From Haloterrigena sp. H1 (GTDB lineage Archaea > Halobacteriota > Halobacteria > Halobacteriales > Natrialbaceae): a stretch of DNA of 64,000 nucleotides. The first letter of the stretch is position 1. Every line of letters begins with the position of its first letter. The position numbers and the translations under genes are program-made. The notes beneath the pieces were generated by a model, which was not told the origin of the DNA, did no database searches, and was given only the letters and a program-made list of their open reading frames with translations. This document shows, piece by piece, positions 23,934 through 34,187 of this stretch. The DNA is taken from assembly GCF_005938085.1 (NCBI RefSeq), contig NZ_SMZK01000001.1, positions 806,001 through 870,000 on the forward strand, written 5' to 3'.

Positions 23934-26900
23934 CTATCGTTCTCCTGGCCCGTTCCCGAGCCCAGTGAGGAGGTCGGTGATCGACGCCGTCCACGACGAC
24001 TGGTCGACACCGAACGCAGTGAGTCCGGTTTCGTCACCCAGACAGAGCCGGCCGCTCGCGGCGACGATCGACGACCGTTCGCCGACTGCGTCCGCCGTAT
24101 CTTCCCACCATCGTGAGCCATCGGCAGTCGAGAGCGCGTGCAGCCGTCCATCGGCAGTTCCCAGACAGACGGTCTCACCGAGAACGACTGGTCCGGTCAC
24201 CACTTGGCCGAGCGGTTCTCGCCAGCGTTCGCACCCAGTTGCCGCATCGACTGCGTAGGTACTGCCGTCCTCGCTGGCGATATAGGCCGTCCCGTCTGCG
24301 ACCGCCGGCGATGCCGAGAGTGGGCCGCCAGTATCGAAACGGAACTGCCGTTCGCCGTCGGCGGTAGCCAGCGCACACAGCGTGTCGCCACCGCTCACGT
24401 AGACCCTTCCGTCCGCGACCGCCGGCGGGCCACGGATCGTCCCCTCGAGTTCGATACCTGCCTCCCAGCGCTGGTCCCCATCGACGGTCGCGAACGCGAC
24501 GACGCGCTCATTACAGGTAACGTAGACGACACCGTCGGCGACGGCGAGCCCGGCGATTCGACCGTCGACACTCTCCGTCCAGACCGACTGGCCGGTCTCG
24601 GCGTCGATCGCGGTGAGTGCGTCGCCGCCCACGTAGACCGTCCCGTCGGCGACGATCGGCGGCGTTCGGACCGGATCGTCCAGCGCGTGTCGCCAGACGC
24701 GGTCGCCAGTGTCGGCCTCGAGCGCCGAGACCGCGGTGTCACCAGCAACGGTGACGATGTCGTCGACGACTGCAGGCGTCGTTTCGGTCGCGGTGTCCGG
24801 CTCAACGCGCCAGCGTTCGCTGCCGTCTTCGAGCGCCAGTGCGGCCACGCCGCTCCCGTCGGCGACGAAAACGGTCTCGCCGACCAGCGCCGGTGGGGAC
24901 TCGATGTTGCCGGCCGTCTCGACGCGCCACTGGGCCGTCGGTCGGGTCCCGAGTTCGTCGCCCGCGACAACGGCGTTCGTCCTCGCCGGCCCCGCACCCG
25001 CCATCGGCCAGTCGCGATCGGCGTCGGCTTCGCTGTCGCGGACGTATTCGAGTCGCTCCGTTGCGGTCGTCGCCGCGCCAGCTACCCCAGGAACTGGATC
25101 GGCAGTGAGTGGCCGAACGGCCGGGAGCGCGTCGACGGCATCGACGGCGGCCAGGACTCGGAGGATGCTGGTCCGAACGCGGCCGTCGGGATCGGTGAGC
25201 CGAGGACGCAAGTCGGCTGTGAGCCGGTTGGTATCGTCCTCGAGCGCCGCCGTGAGTTCGGCGACGTCGGCCAGCGTAGCCCCAACCGTGGCTCGGACGT
25301 CGGCGTCGGCATCCGACAGCGCCCCGCGCAGGTCGTCGGTTACCGCGTCAAACCCGTCGGGATCGGCGTCGGCCATCGACGCCAGCGTTCGTCCGGCGGT
25401 GACACGCACGATCGAACTCTCGACGTCGAGGCCGGCCGCGATCTTCGAGATTCCCGTCTGGCGCAACTGCTCTGACCTTTCTGCGAGGACCGACAGCGAA
25501 AGGATGGCCAGTCCGGCGGCCCATGGCTCGTCGTCGAGTCGCCGCCCCATTTCGGAGAGCTGCGTGTCGAGTTCGTCAGTGTCGTTCGACGTCGTGGCAC
25601 CGCTGATGAGCGAGAGAGCGGCATGTACCCGGTCGTCGGTCCGCTCGATCGCGTCATCCAGCGCAGCGCCGCTGTCCCGGCCCGTTGCTGCGAGGATTCC
25701 GAGCGCGAGCGCTGCGTATCCGCGGACGGCGTCGTCGTCGGTCGCGAGCAACGCGACGAGCCGATCGCGCGCGGCTGCCGCGTCGTCGGGGACGGCGGCC
25801 GCCAGCCGGGCGATTTCGCCGGCGATCGCTCGCCGGTCCGTCTCGGCTGCCTCGAGTTCATCACACAGCAATGCAGTGACCGACTGTCCGTCGGTCTCCG
25901 CGATAGCCGTCGCCAGCGCGCGCTCGAGCCCGCGTCGTTCGCGACCGTCCGCCGCTCGCAGCCGCTCGGAAAGCGGCGTCGCCGCGGCGATCAACTCGGG
26001 GTTCATCCGGGCGACATCTGCAAGCGCCGACGCGACGGCCGCCGCGCGTTCGTCGCCGGTCGACAGGACCGCCGTAAGCGCCTCGAGCGGCGTCGGTTCG
26101 GTTTCGACGTCGGCTTCGAGCAGTGTCTCGAGCGTGTCCAGCGCCGCAGCACGGACCGCCGGCGTCGGCTCGACGAGCAGGTCACAGACCGCACCGATGG
26201 CGGCCTCGGTCTCGACACCGCTCTCGAGGCCGACGACGGACAGCGCCTCGCAGGCGGTGACGCGACGCCGCTGCGCGTCGGCGTCGGTTTCCGCGACGGC
26301 GAGTGCGACCGTCGGCCGGCAGTCTTCGTCCGAATCGTCGGCGACCGCCGCGAGCGTCCGGCGGGCCGTCTCGCGGACGCTCTGGTCGTCGTCGTCGAGC
26401 GCGTCGAACAGCCCCGACAGCGCCGGTCGGGCCGCGTCGGGAGACATCGTCGCGATCCGCTCGAGTGCCAGTGCCGCGGTGTGGCGGACGTCAGCGTCGT
26501 CGTCCGATAATCGCTCGCCGAGCGCATCGACGGCCACGCGAGCCTCCTGGGGTGTTTCGGCGGCGACCGTGACTAGATCGCGGGCCGCCCCGAGCCGGAC
26601 CGACGCGCGTTCGTGGTCGAGCCGTCGACACAGCGAGCGAACCGCCGGATGGAGATCGCCGGTCCACGACGTGGCGATCGCGGCCAGCCTGCTGGCAGCA
26701 TAGCCGCGGATCCATTCGTCGTCGTCCTCGAGTCCCTCGAGCAGCTGCGAGACGTCGCCGTCGTCGCCGGCATCTTCGCGAGCGATCGCACCCAGCGCCG
26801 CGGCCGCGCGGTCGCGGACCGGCTCGTGTGAATCGACGAGGCGCTCGGCGAGTGCCGGCGCGATCGGGCGGACGGCGGCCGCGTCGGTCGTCGCGACGGC

Positions 26901-28124
26901 GGCGATCGCACGGACGGCCTCGAGTCGGATATCGTCGGCTTCGATTTCGAGGGCGCTGGCGAGGTCGGCGACGACGGGCGCAACGGCCGCGGGAGCCACG
27001 TCGGCCACGGCAGCGATGGTCGTCACGGCGTGGTCCCGAATCGGCGGGTCGTCGCGAGTCACGCGGCGGGCGAGGGGCTCGACGGCAGGGGCGACCGCGT
27101 CGGGCTGGGCTGTGGCGACCGTCGACAGCGTCGCGACCGCGTCGACCCGGACGGCCTCGAGGTCATCGTCGAGCCGATCGACGAGCGCGTCGACGGCCGG
27201 CACGACCGCGTCGGGGTCGTACGCGGCGACATCTCGAAGCGCGCCGACGGTTTCCGTGCTGACGGCGGCCTCGTCGTTGAGGCTCGCAGCCAGTGCGTCA
27301 ACGATCTCGCTGACCGGTTCGGGACGGGCCGTCGCAATAGACGCGATCGCCGCCGCGGAATCGGCGCGGACGGACTCGCGCTCGTCGGTTAACCCGGCTG
27401 TGAGACCGTCGACAGACGATGCAACCGCCGTCGGCCGCTCGGTCGCGATCGCACGCAGCGCCCGTGTCGCGTGCTCCCGGACGGGTGGCTCGTCCTCGAG
27501 GCGGGCGATGAGGCTATCACGACCCTCGAGGACGGCGTCGGACTCGTGCTCGGCGACGGCCGCGAGGATCGCCGTTACGTTTTCCCGGACCGGGCTGGCG
27601 TCGTCGTCGATCGCCGCCTCGATGTCGTCGGTGATCGGGATGACGGCTTCGGGATCGGCCGCGGCGAGCGCGGCGAGCGCGTCCGTCACATGGACCCGGA
27701 CGCGTCGCTCGTCATCGGTGACGGCAACTGCGAGTTCGGTCGCCGCGTCGACGATGGCCGCCGGGTCGTCGACCGCGATCGAAGCGAGCGCGTCGGCGAT
27801 GTCCGTTCGAACCGCGGGCGAACCGTCGAGCCACTCGAGCAGCGCCGGCACGGAGTCCCGCATCGCTGCCGGATAATCTGACGCAACGGCCGACAGCGCC
27901 GCGGCTGCGTGGGCTCTGATCGACGGTTCGTCCTCGAGACAGTCGGTCAGCGACGCCACTGCCGATCGCACGTCCGCCGGCCGATCGGACGCCTCCTCGG
28001 CCAGCGTACCGGCTGCGTACTCCCGAACGTCCGGATCGTCCGCCGTCAGAAACGTCTCGAGTTGGTCGATACCGAGGGTGACTTCGAGCCCCTCGTCGGT
28101 CGTGATCTCGTTGTGGCGTGACAT
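23934..28124 (-). CDS. Giant HEAT-repeat protein fused to a PQQ-like beta-propeller
   Basis: 1396 aa from the ATG at 28124 (MSRHNEITTDEG). Residues about 15-1060 are dozens of HEAT units with a repeated pattern like VREYAAGTLAEEASDRP, VRVHVTDALAALAAADPEAV and VRDHAVTTIAAVADVAP. From about 1075 to the end are propeller blades with the typical W, G-x-x-Y/F-V pattern (GETVFVADGSGVAALALEDGSERWRVEP and six or more similar). There is no signal peptide or membrane helix, so it should be cytoplasmic, whereas most haloarchaeal PQQ-like propellers are exported. Very acidic. A scaffold or sensor role is plausible but not shown. Confidence 0.85.
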   Translation of the reverse strand: MSRHNEITTDEGLEVTLGIDQLETFLTADDPDVREYAAGTLAEEASDRPADVRSAVASLTDCLEDEPSIRAHAAAALSAVASDYPAAMRDSVPALLEWLDGSPAVRTDIADALASIAVDDPAAIVDAATELAVAVTDDERRVRVHVTDALAALAAADPEAVIPITDDIEAAIDDDASPVRENVTAILAAVAEHESDAVLEGRDSLIARLEDEPPVREHATRALRAIATERPTAVASSVDGLTAGLTDERESVRADSAAAIASIATARPEPVSEIVDALAASLNDEAAVSTETVGALRDVAAYDPDAVVPAVDALVDRLDDDLEAVRVDAVATLSTVATAQPDAVAPAVEPLARRVTRDDPPIRDHAVTTIAAVADVAPAAVAPVVADLASALEIEADDIRLEAVRAIAAVATTDAAAVRPIAPALAERLVDSHEPVRDRAAAALGAIAREDAGDDGDVSQLLEGLEDDDEWIRGYAASRLAAIATSWTGDLHPAVRSLCRRLDHERASVRLGAARDLVTVAAETPQEARVAVDALGERLSDDDADVRHTAALALERIATMSPDAARPALSGLFDALDDDDQSVRETARRTLAAVADDSDEDCRPTVALAVAETDADAQRRRVTACEALSVVGLESGVETEAAIGAVCDLLVEPTPAVRAAALDTLETLLEADVETEPTPLEALTAVLSTGDERAAAVASALADVARMNPELIAAATPLSERLRAADGRERRGLERALATAIAETDGQSVTALLCDELEAAETDRRAIAGEIARLAAAVPDDAAAARDRLVALLATDDDAVRGYAALALGILAATGRDSGAALDDAIERTDDRVHAALSLISGATTSNDTDELDTQLSEMGRRLDDEPWAAGLAILSLSVLAERSEQLRQTGISKIAAGLDVESSIVRVTAGRTLASMADADPDGFDAVTDDLRGALSDADADVRATVGATLADVAELTAALEDDTNRLTADLRPRLTDPDGRVRTSILRVLAAVDAVDALPAVRPLTADPVPGVAGAATTATERLEYVRDSEADADRDWPMAGAGPARTNAVVAGDELGTRPTAQWRVETAGNIESPPALVGETVFVADGSGVAALALEDGSERWRVEPDTATETTPAVVDDIVTVAGDTAVSALEADTGDRVWRHALDDPVRTPPIVADGTVYVGGDALTAIDAETGQSVWTESVDGRIAGLAVADGVVYVTCNERVVAFATVDGDQRWEAGIELEGTIRGPPAVADGRVYVSGGDTLCALATADGERQFRFDTGGPLSASPAVADGTAYIASEDGSTYAVDAATGCERWREPLGQVVTGPVVLGETVCLGTADGRLHALSTADGSRWWEDTADAVGERSSIVAASGRLCLGDETGLTAFGVDQSSWTASITDLLTGLGNGPGER

Positions 28125-28452
28125 AGTCCGTCTCGTGACACGTGCGATCGCGAACGACGCGATCTGGTCGAGAACGATACGTATACACACACGCAGTTAA
28201 TGGTACGCCCGGCACAGTCAGATCGACACGACGGTCGGCTGTGCCGTCTCGTCAGTCGACAGTGACTGTCTGGCAGTTCGACCGGCGGGTTGTGACAGCA
28301 CTCGTGATGATCCCAGAGACGAGTCGGCGCTCCCGGCCCATCAGGTGCAGGCCGATCGCCCAACATCGCCCGCGACGATAGCTCTCGCCGAGGCGTTTTC
28401 AGACGGGATCGACCATGGGACGACAGCAGTCGACAACGGGGTGTTGAGACGG
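28125..28452. promoter_or_regulatory. Divergent intergenic region (328 bp)
   Basis: This spacer separates the HEAT/PQQ gene from the binding-protein/permease operon and must hold both promoters. AT-richer ACGTATACAC near 28178 is a candidate for the HEAT/PQQ promoter. I see no gene or clear repeat in it. Confidence 0.35.
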
Positions 28453-30054
28453 ATGGACGATGGAACGAGCGACGGGGCTGCCGGGCCGACGCGGCGTGAT
28501 CTGCTCGCCACGCTCGGCGCGGCAAGCCCGGCAGCAATAGCGGGCTGTTCGGCAGCGTTCGAAACGGAATCGCAGTCGACGCTCCGCATCGGAACGCTCC
28601 GCCCGCCGATCACGCTCGATCCGATCACCGCGCACTCGATCGGCTCTGAACAGGCGATTGGACGCGTGTTCGACGGCCTCTACGAGTACAGCGAGGGAAC
28701 CGACATCGTGCCCGCGATCGCCGCTGGCGACCCACAGGTCGAATCCGACGGTGACGGCCGGACGGTCGTCGTCGAACTCGAGGAGAACGCGCGATTCCAG
28801 AACGGCCGCGCGGTGGTCGCCGACGACGTGGTCTACTCGTTTACCGCGCCGCTCGAAGAGGATGCGCCGACGGCGTGGCGGGTCAGCCCGTTCGAGTCGG
28901 TCACGGCCGTCGACGAGCGCACGGTTCGCTTCTCGCTCGCAGCCCCGTATCCGGCGCTCGAGGACGCGCTCACCCTCCCGATCGTCCCCTGGCAGGAGCG
29001 AGAAGCCGACCGAGAAGCGTTCGCCACCGACCCGGTCGGCGCTGGCCCGTTCGAGGTGGCGTCGTTCAGCGAGGAAAAGAAGACGACGCTGCGCCGCTGG
29101 GACGACTACTGGGGCGAGCCGACACCCGCGATCGATCGGCTCACGCTGGCGTACGTCGAGTTCCCGATAACACAACTGACGAGCCTCCGGACGAATCACA
29201 ACCAGGCGATCGAACCGGTGTCGCCGCTGACCGTCGACCACGTCGAGGAGGTGACGAACGCGTCGGTGAAACGCCGGCAGGGCTACACCTGGTTTTACTT
29301 CGGGTTCAATCTGAACCAGGGGCCCACGACCGACCGGCGGGTGCGAGAGGCGATCAGCTACTGCATCGACCTCGAGCAAGCCGTCGCCGAGTTCGTCGAG
29401 CCGATGGGACAGCGCCAGTACGGCCCGCTGCCGCCGCAGGTCGCTCGCGACTGGAACATGCCGACCGACGAGTGGAAAGCACTCGCGAATCCGAAAGACA
29501 CCGACCGGGCCACCCAGCTGTTCAGCGAGACAGCCGTGGTACCAGAGCAGCTTCGCATCTTGACGTCGATGGACCCGAAACACAAAGAGCTCGGCGAGGC
29601 GCTGGCCGGCGGCCTGCGGGACGCCGGTCGCGGCGCGCTCGTCATCTCGAAGCCCGAATCCGCCTTCCTCGAGACGTACGTCTCCGGCTCCGAACGCGAT
29701 TACTCGGTGTTCGTCGGCGAGGTCAGCGGCACGCCCGATCCGGATTCGCACCTCTATCCGACGTTCCACGAAAACATGGCCGGCCTGACGAACGGGACCT
29801 TTTATCGCGAAGACGCAGTCATGGAGCGACTCGCGTCGGCGCGCCACACGCGAAAGCGTGAGCAACGACGACGCCGTTATGAGGCTGCGATCACACGGTT
29901 GCTCGAGGATCGGGTCTGTCTACCGATCTGCTCGTTCGAGAATAGTTTTGCCGTGGCCGCGGACGTCGAGCAGTTCCGTGTCCATCCGATCGCACAGGTT
30001 AATCCGAGACTCGCGGCGGGAGAGACCGTCGTGACGATGGGAGGTGACGCATGA
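28453..30054 (+). CDS. ABC-type substrate-binding lipoprotein, family 5 (peptide/nickel type)
   Basis: 533 aa. A Tat lipoprotein signal, TRRDLLATLGAASPAAIAGC, gives lipid-anchored C32. The mature part is a large SBP_bac_5 domain (LDPITAHSIGSEQAIGRVFDGLYEY, ENARFQNGRAVVADDVVYSF, GAGPFEVASFSEEKKTTLRRWDDYWG, RRVREAISYCIDLEQAV). These proteins bind oligopeptides, nickel chelates or similar ligands for ABC importers. Here no ABC permease or ATPase follows; the stop overlaps the start of an APC permease by ATGA. An upstream start at 28345 is open but would bury the Tat signal. Confidence 0.85.
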   Translation: MDDGTSDGAAGPTRRDLLATLGAASPAAIAGCSAAFETESQSTLRIGTLRPPITLDPITAHSIGSEQAIGRVFDGLYEYSEGTDIVPAIAAGDPQVESDGDGRTVVVELEENARFQNGRAVVADDVVYSFTAPLEEDAPTAWRVSPFESVTAVDERTVRFSLAAPYPALEDALTLPIVPWQEREADREAFATDPVGAGPFEVASFSEEKKTTLRRWDDYWGEPTPAIDRLTLAYVEFPITQLTSLRTNHNQAIEPVSPLTVDHVEEVTNASVKRRQGYTWFYFGFNLNQGPTTDRRVREAISYCIDLEQAVAEFVEPMGQRQYGPLPPQVARDWNMPTDEWKALANPKDTDRATQLFSETAVVPEQLRILTSMDPKHKELGEALAGGLRDAGRGALVISKPESAFLETYVSGSERDYSVFVGEVSGTPDPDSHLYPTFHENMAGLTNGTFYREDAVMERLASARHTRKREQRRRRYEAAITRLLEDRVCLPICSFENSFAVAADVEQFRVHPIAQVNPRLAAGETVVTMGGDA

Positions 30055-31376
30055 GCGAGAACGATGGCGGCGGCTTCGGTGTCCCAACGGCCATCGCGCT
30101 GGGCGTCGGCGGCATCGTCGGCGGGGGCATCTACGCGGCGATCGGCATCGTCATCGCCGCCGCGGGGATCTTGACGTGGTTCGCCTACAGTCTCGCGACG
30201 GTCGTCGTCCTCTGCTGTGCGTATTCGTATATCAAGTTGAACAAGGCGACGGATATCAACGGTGGATCGGTGTCGTACATCGAGAGCCTGACTGGCCGAT
30301 CGACGATCGCCGGCGTGGTCGGCTGGACGCTCGTTGTCGGATACGTTGGGACGATGGCAATGTACGCCTACGCGTTCGGGATGTATGGCCAGATGCTCAT
30401 TGGCTACGAATACGTCTGGGGGTTGCCGATCCGCCAGTTCATCTCGGTCGGTATCGTCGCCGTCTTCATCGGACTGAACCTGCTTGGGGCAGGCTCGTCC
30501 GTGGCAGTCGAACGCTACCTCGTCTTCGTTCAGGCCGGAATCATCGCTGCCTTCGGCCTGATCGGCCTGTGGTTCGGCGCGGCGAACTATCAACTACGGC
30601 CTGGCTTCACGGAACTCGGGTTCAATCCGATCATCGCCGCCTCGGTCGGCTTCGTCTCGTTCGAGGGCTGGCAGCTGCTGTTCTACGATCAAGAACAGTT
30701 CGACGATCCGGACGAGACGCTCGCGAAGGGCGTGTTCATCTCGATCCCGATCGCGGCGGCCATCTACATCCTCGTCGGGTTCGTGATCACGACGCTGTTG
30801 CCCGAGGAAGTGATCGCCGCCCAGCCCGAGCCAGCGCTGCTCTACGGCGCGCTCGCGATCTCGAAATGGGCCGCGCTCGCGATCGGGGTCGCCGGCCTCG
30901 TCTCGACGGCGAGCGCCATCAACTCGACGATGTTCAGCGAGGCGCTGTTCGCGAAGAACCTGATCAGCGACGACATCCTCCCCGATGAGATGGGCGACAC
31001 GGACGTCGACGCCGCTCCGGCACGGACCGTGATCGTCATCGGTACCCTGACAGCCGCGTTCACCGCCTTCGGGAGCCTCGAGGCCGTCGTGGAGTTCGCC
31101 TCGCTGGCGTTCATCGTCGTCTTCGGCACGATGTGCGCGCTCGCGCTGACGGTTCGCGACGCGGATGAGGTCGACGTCAATCCCGTCCCGCCGCTGGTCG
31201 GGGTCGTCGGCTCGGCCGCGTTCTTCGTCATGCTGACGTGGTATCTCTACTCACAGCTCCCTGCCGTCTTCTGGCTGGTCGTCGTCATCGCGGCGGTGGT
31301 CTTCACGGTCGAAGCACTGTATTTCAAACGCCAGCAACTCTCCGAAGGCGTTCGACAGGTGGAAAAACGAGTCTGA
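30051..31376 (+). CDS. APC family amino-acid permease
   Basis: 441 aa with about 12 membrane helices. The first helix IALGVGGIVGGGIYAAIGIVI carries the unwound GxGxxxGGGI-type motif of the APC superfamily, and NSTMFSEALFAKNLISDDILP is the following conserved loop. It probably is a proton- or sodium-coupled amino-acid transporter. It is translationally coupled to the binding protein upstream and ends two bases before the topA stop on the other strand. Confidence 0.85.
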   Translation: MSENDGGGFGVPTAIALGVGGIVGGGIYAAIGIVIAAAGILTWFAYSLATVVVLCCAYSYIKLNKATDINGGSVSYIESLTGRSTIAGVVGWTLVVGYVGTMAMYAYAFGMYGQMLIGYEYVWGLPIRQFISVGIVAVFIGLNLLGAGSSVAVERYLVFVQAGIIAAFGLIGLWFGAANYQLRPGFTELGFNPIIAASVGFVSFEGWQLLFYDQEQFDDPDETLAKGVFISIPIAAAIYILVGFVITTLLPEEVIAAQPEPALLYGALAISKWAALAIGVAGLVSTASAINSTMFSEALFAKNLISDDILPDEMGDTDVDAAPARTVIVIGTLTAAFTAFGSLEAVVEFASLAFIVVFGTMCALALTVRDADEVDVNPVPPLVGVVGSAAFFVMLTWYLYSQLPAVFWLVVVIAAVVFTVEALYFKRQQLSEGVRQVEKRV

Positions 31377-31377
31377 C

Positions 31378-33885
31378 CTACGCCTTTGCCTGCCAGGTCC
31401 GGACGCGATCGGCGCTGACGCCGTCGACGTCCTCGGCGACCGCGTCGGGGTCTGCCGCGGTCAGATCATCGAGATCTTCGATCCCTGCGTCGGCGAGTTT
31501 CTCGACGGTTTTAGCACCGATTCCCTCGATCGCCTCGAGATCCGAGCCCGACTCGCTCTCGCGGGCCTGGAACTCCTGGTAGTTACAGATCGGACAGCCG
31601 AGTTCCCAGGGCTCGTCGCCGCTGTGAACGACGAGCTCGGGCAGGTCGTGTTCGTCGCAGTACTCGTCGGTGACTTCGATATCGCCACGCCGAGGCAGCG
31701 GCAGCGAGTACTCACAGTCGGGATAGCGCGTACAGCCGACGAGCCGGGAGCCGCTCTGGAGCGTTTTGATCGCCAGTTCGCCGCCTTCGTCTCGCGACGA
31801 CTCCGTCGTCGCGCTGTCCTCACCGCATTCCGGACAATCGCCGATAATCGGGCCTTCACCGGCGTCTTCGGCCTTACAGAGCGGACAGCCGTGGACGAAC
31901 GTCTGTCGTCCCGCGAGCATCTTGACGTGGTGAAGTTCGTGTTCGTCACAGGTCTCCTCCATGATCAGCGGCTTGCCCGTCGAGGGCAGCGGCAGCGTAA
32001 ACTCACAGTCGGGATAGCCGTCACAACCGACGAAATACGAGCCGTGGCGGCTCCGGCGCACGAGCAGGTCCTCGCCACACTCGGGACACGGTCCCAGTCG
32101 CTTGTCGTCTTTCAGAGACTTGCGAAGCTGGTCGCCGATCTCGTCGCGTGACTCCGCGAGATTGGCGAAGATTTCCTCGAGCATCTCCCGCGATTCGTCG
32201 GTGACGTCATCGAGGGTCGCCTCGCCGCTCGCGATGGCGTCCATGTCTGCCTCGAGTTGGGCGGTCATCTCCTCACTGACGACGCGGTCGGCGTAGTCCT
32301 CGGCAGCCTCGACGACGGCCATCGCGAGCCGCGTTGGGCGCGGTGGATCGCTCTCGACGTAGCCACGGTCGTACAGTTTCTCTAAGATGTCGTGACGGGT
32401 CGATTTCGTCCCGATCCCCAGGTCCTCCATGGTCTCGATGAGCCGCGACTGGCCGTATCGACGCGGCGGCTGGGTCTCCTTAGCCTCGAGTTCGACGTCC
32501 GAAAGCGACAGTTCCTCGCCCTCGTCGACGTCGGGGACGTAGTTCTCGCTCGTGCTGAAGTAGGGGTAGACGTCGTGGTAGCCGGGCTCGACGAGGTGCT
32601 TGCCGTTTGCTTTGAGCCGGTAGTTGTCGACCTCGGCGACGACCTTGAGGTGTTCCCAGACCGCGGCCTCGGCAACGGTCGCAAAGAACCGGCGGACGAC
32701 GAGTTCGAAGATCTCCCACTCGTCGTCGGAGATGTCGCCACGGGATGGAATCTCGCCGGTCGGATGGATCGGCGGGTGGTCGGTCGTCTCCTCGTCACCC
32801 TCTGTCGGGGTGATTTCGTCGGCCTCGAGCAGCGATTCGGCCGACTCGCCTAACGTGTTGTGGCCGACGAAGTCGTCGAGCAGTTCCTCGGGATCGAGAT
32901 CGTCGGGGTAAACGGTGTTGTCGGTCCGCGGATAGGTGATGTAGCCGGCAGTGTAGAGGTCCTCGGCGATCGACATCGCCCGTTTGGCCGAGTAGCCGAG
33001 CGAACTGGCCGCGCGGATGAACTGGGTCGTGTTGAACGGTGTCGGCGGCGTGTCGGTCCGCGTTCGCCGGTTGACGTCGACCACCGTCGCGGCGTCGCGC
33101 TCGGCGAGCGTTTCGTAGACCTCGTCGGCGACGGCTTCCTCCCAGACGCGTTCGGCCTCGTTGTCGTCCTCGTCGCGGTAGAAGTACTGGGCTTCGAAGC
33201 TCGTCTCGTCTTTTTGGAGGTCAGCGAAGAGCTCCCAGTAGTCCTCCGGATCGAAGGCCTCGATCTCGCGCTCGCGGTCGACGATCAGCTTGAGCGTCGG
33301 CGACTGCACCCGGCCGACCGAGATGAAGTCCTCGCCGAGTTGGCCTGCCGACAGGGAGAGAAACCGCGTGAGTGCGGCCCCCCAGATCAGGTCGATGATC
33401 TGACGGGCCTCGCCGGCAGCCGCCAGATCGAAGTCGAGGTCGTCGGGTTCGTCGAACGCCCCCTGGACCTCGTTTTCCGTGATCGAGGAGAACCGAACTC
33501 GGCGAATGGGGACGTCCTCGTCGACGTTTCGGACGATGTCGTAGGCTTCCTTGCCAATCAGCTCCCCTTCGCGGTCGTAGTCCGTCGCGATCGTCACGCG
33601 TTCAGCGCGACGGGCCAACAGCCGTAGCGTCGCCACGATGTTCTCTTTCGTCGGTGTCTTCTCGACGCTCGCGTCGATCAACTCGACGGGCTCGACGTCG
33701 CGCCAGTCGGAGTACTCCGGCGGGAAGTCCACGCCGACGACGTGGCCCGACAGCCCCACGCAGCGCTTGCCGCCCCACTCGTAGACGTTGACCCCGTTCT
33801 CGCGACTCGAGTCGTAGGTGCCCCCACTCAGGATGTCGGCGATCCGGCGGGCTGCGTTGTCCTTCTCGGTGATTATCAGTTCCAC
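31378..33885 (-). CDS. topA: DNA topoisomerase I (type IA)
   Basis: 835 aa. The N-terminal Toprim domain (MELIITEKDNAARRIADIL, then TIATDYDREGELIG with the DxDxE acidic set) leads into the core with SVGRVQSPTLKLIVDRE and the active-site Tyr in GYITYPRTDN. The C-terminus has zinc-binding repeats (CPECGEDLLVRRSRHGSYFVGCDGYPDC; a second with CPECGEDSATT; CPICNYQ) and a helix-hairpin-helix (LEAIEGIGAKTVEKLADAGI). It relaxes negative supercoils through a 5'-phosphotyrosine link. The domain set and length are as in haloarchaeal orthologues. Confidence 0.95.
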   Translation of the reverse strand: MELIITEKDNAARRIADILSGGTYDSSRENGVNVYEWGGKRCVGLSGHVVGVDFPPEYSDWRDVEPVELIDASVEKTPTKENIVATLRLLARRAERVTIATDYDREGELIGKEAYDIVRNVDEDVPIRRVRFSSITENEVQGAFDEPDDLDFDLAAAGEARQIIDLIWGAALTRFLSLSAGQLGEDFISVGRVQSPTLKLIVDREREIEAFDPEDYWELFADLQKDETSFEAQYFYRDEDDNEAERVWEEAVADEVYETLAERDAATVVDVNRRTRTDTPPTPFNTTQFIRAASSLGYSAKRAMSIAEDLYTAGYITYPRTDNTVYPDDLDPEELLDDFVGHNTLGESAESLLEADEITPTEGDEETTDHPPIHPTGEIPSRGDISDDEWEIFELVVRRFFATVAEAAVWEHLKVVAEVDNYRLKANGKHLVEPGYHDVYPYFSTSENYVPDVDEGEELSLSDVELEAKETQPPRRYGQSRLIETMEDLGIGTKSTRHDILEKLYDRGYVESDPPRPTRLAMAVVEAAEDYADRVVSEEMTAQLEADMDAIASGEATLDDVTDESREMLEEIFANLAESRDEIGDQLRKSLKDDKRLGPCPECGEDLLVRRSRHGSYFVGCDGYPDCEFTLPLPSTGKPLIMEETCDEHELHHVKMLAGRQTFVHGCPLCKAEDAGEGPIIGDCPECGEDSATTESSRDEGGELAIKTLQSGSRLVGCTRYPDCEYSLPLPRRGDIEVTDEYCDEHDLPELVVHSGDEPWELGCPICNYQEFQARESESGSDLEAIEGIGAKTVEKLADAGIEDLDDLTAADPDAVAEDVDGVSADRVRTWQAKA

Positions 33886-34187
33886 CGCGGATCACCTCCG
33901 GGTCCTCGAGCGCCCGGCCGCCGTCGTCGCGGACGAGTATCGGTCATCGTCGCTCGGTACGATTGAGCGTTTGATAACGCTTTCGCCAAAACCGGGCGAC
34001 AGCGCGGGTGTGCGTGCGCTACGCGTCGCGCGAGCGCGTGCGTCGACGATCACGAATGGGTGCGCTGCCGAGGGCCCCTCGACAGCAGTAGCTCGTCCCG
34101 ACAGCGCCTGCTTGTTGTATGGTACCGACCATCTTATTTCCGCTCAGAGCGTACGCTCTCCTGCGTGTAAACGCGGAGAAATATATC

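Noticed and set aside
24709..26703. A 664-aa open frame opposite the HEAT gene, and similar long frames on both strands (for example 14205-15224, 22334-23479, 45925-46935, 52334-53887)
   Set aside because: They are GC-driven mirror frames of well-supported genes and show Ser/Arg-rich, low-complexity translations without domains.
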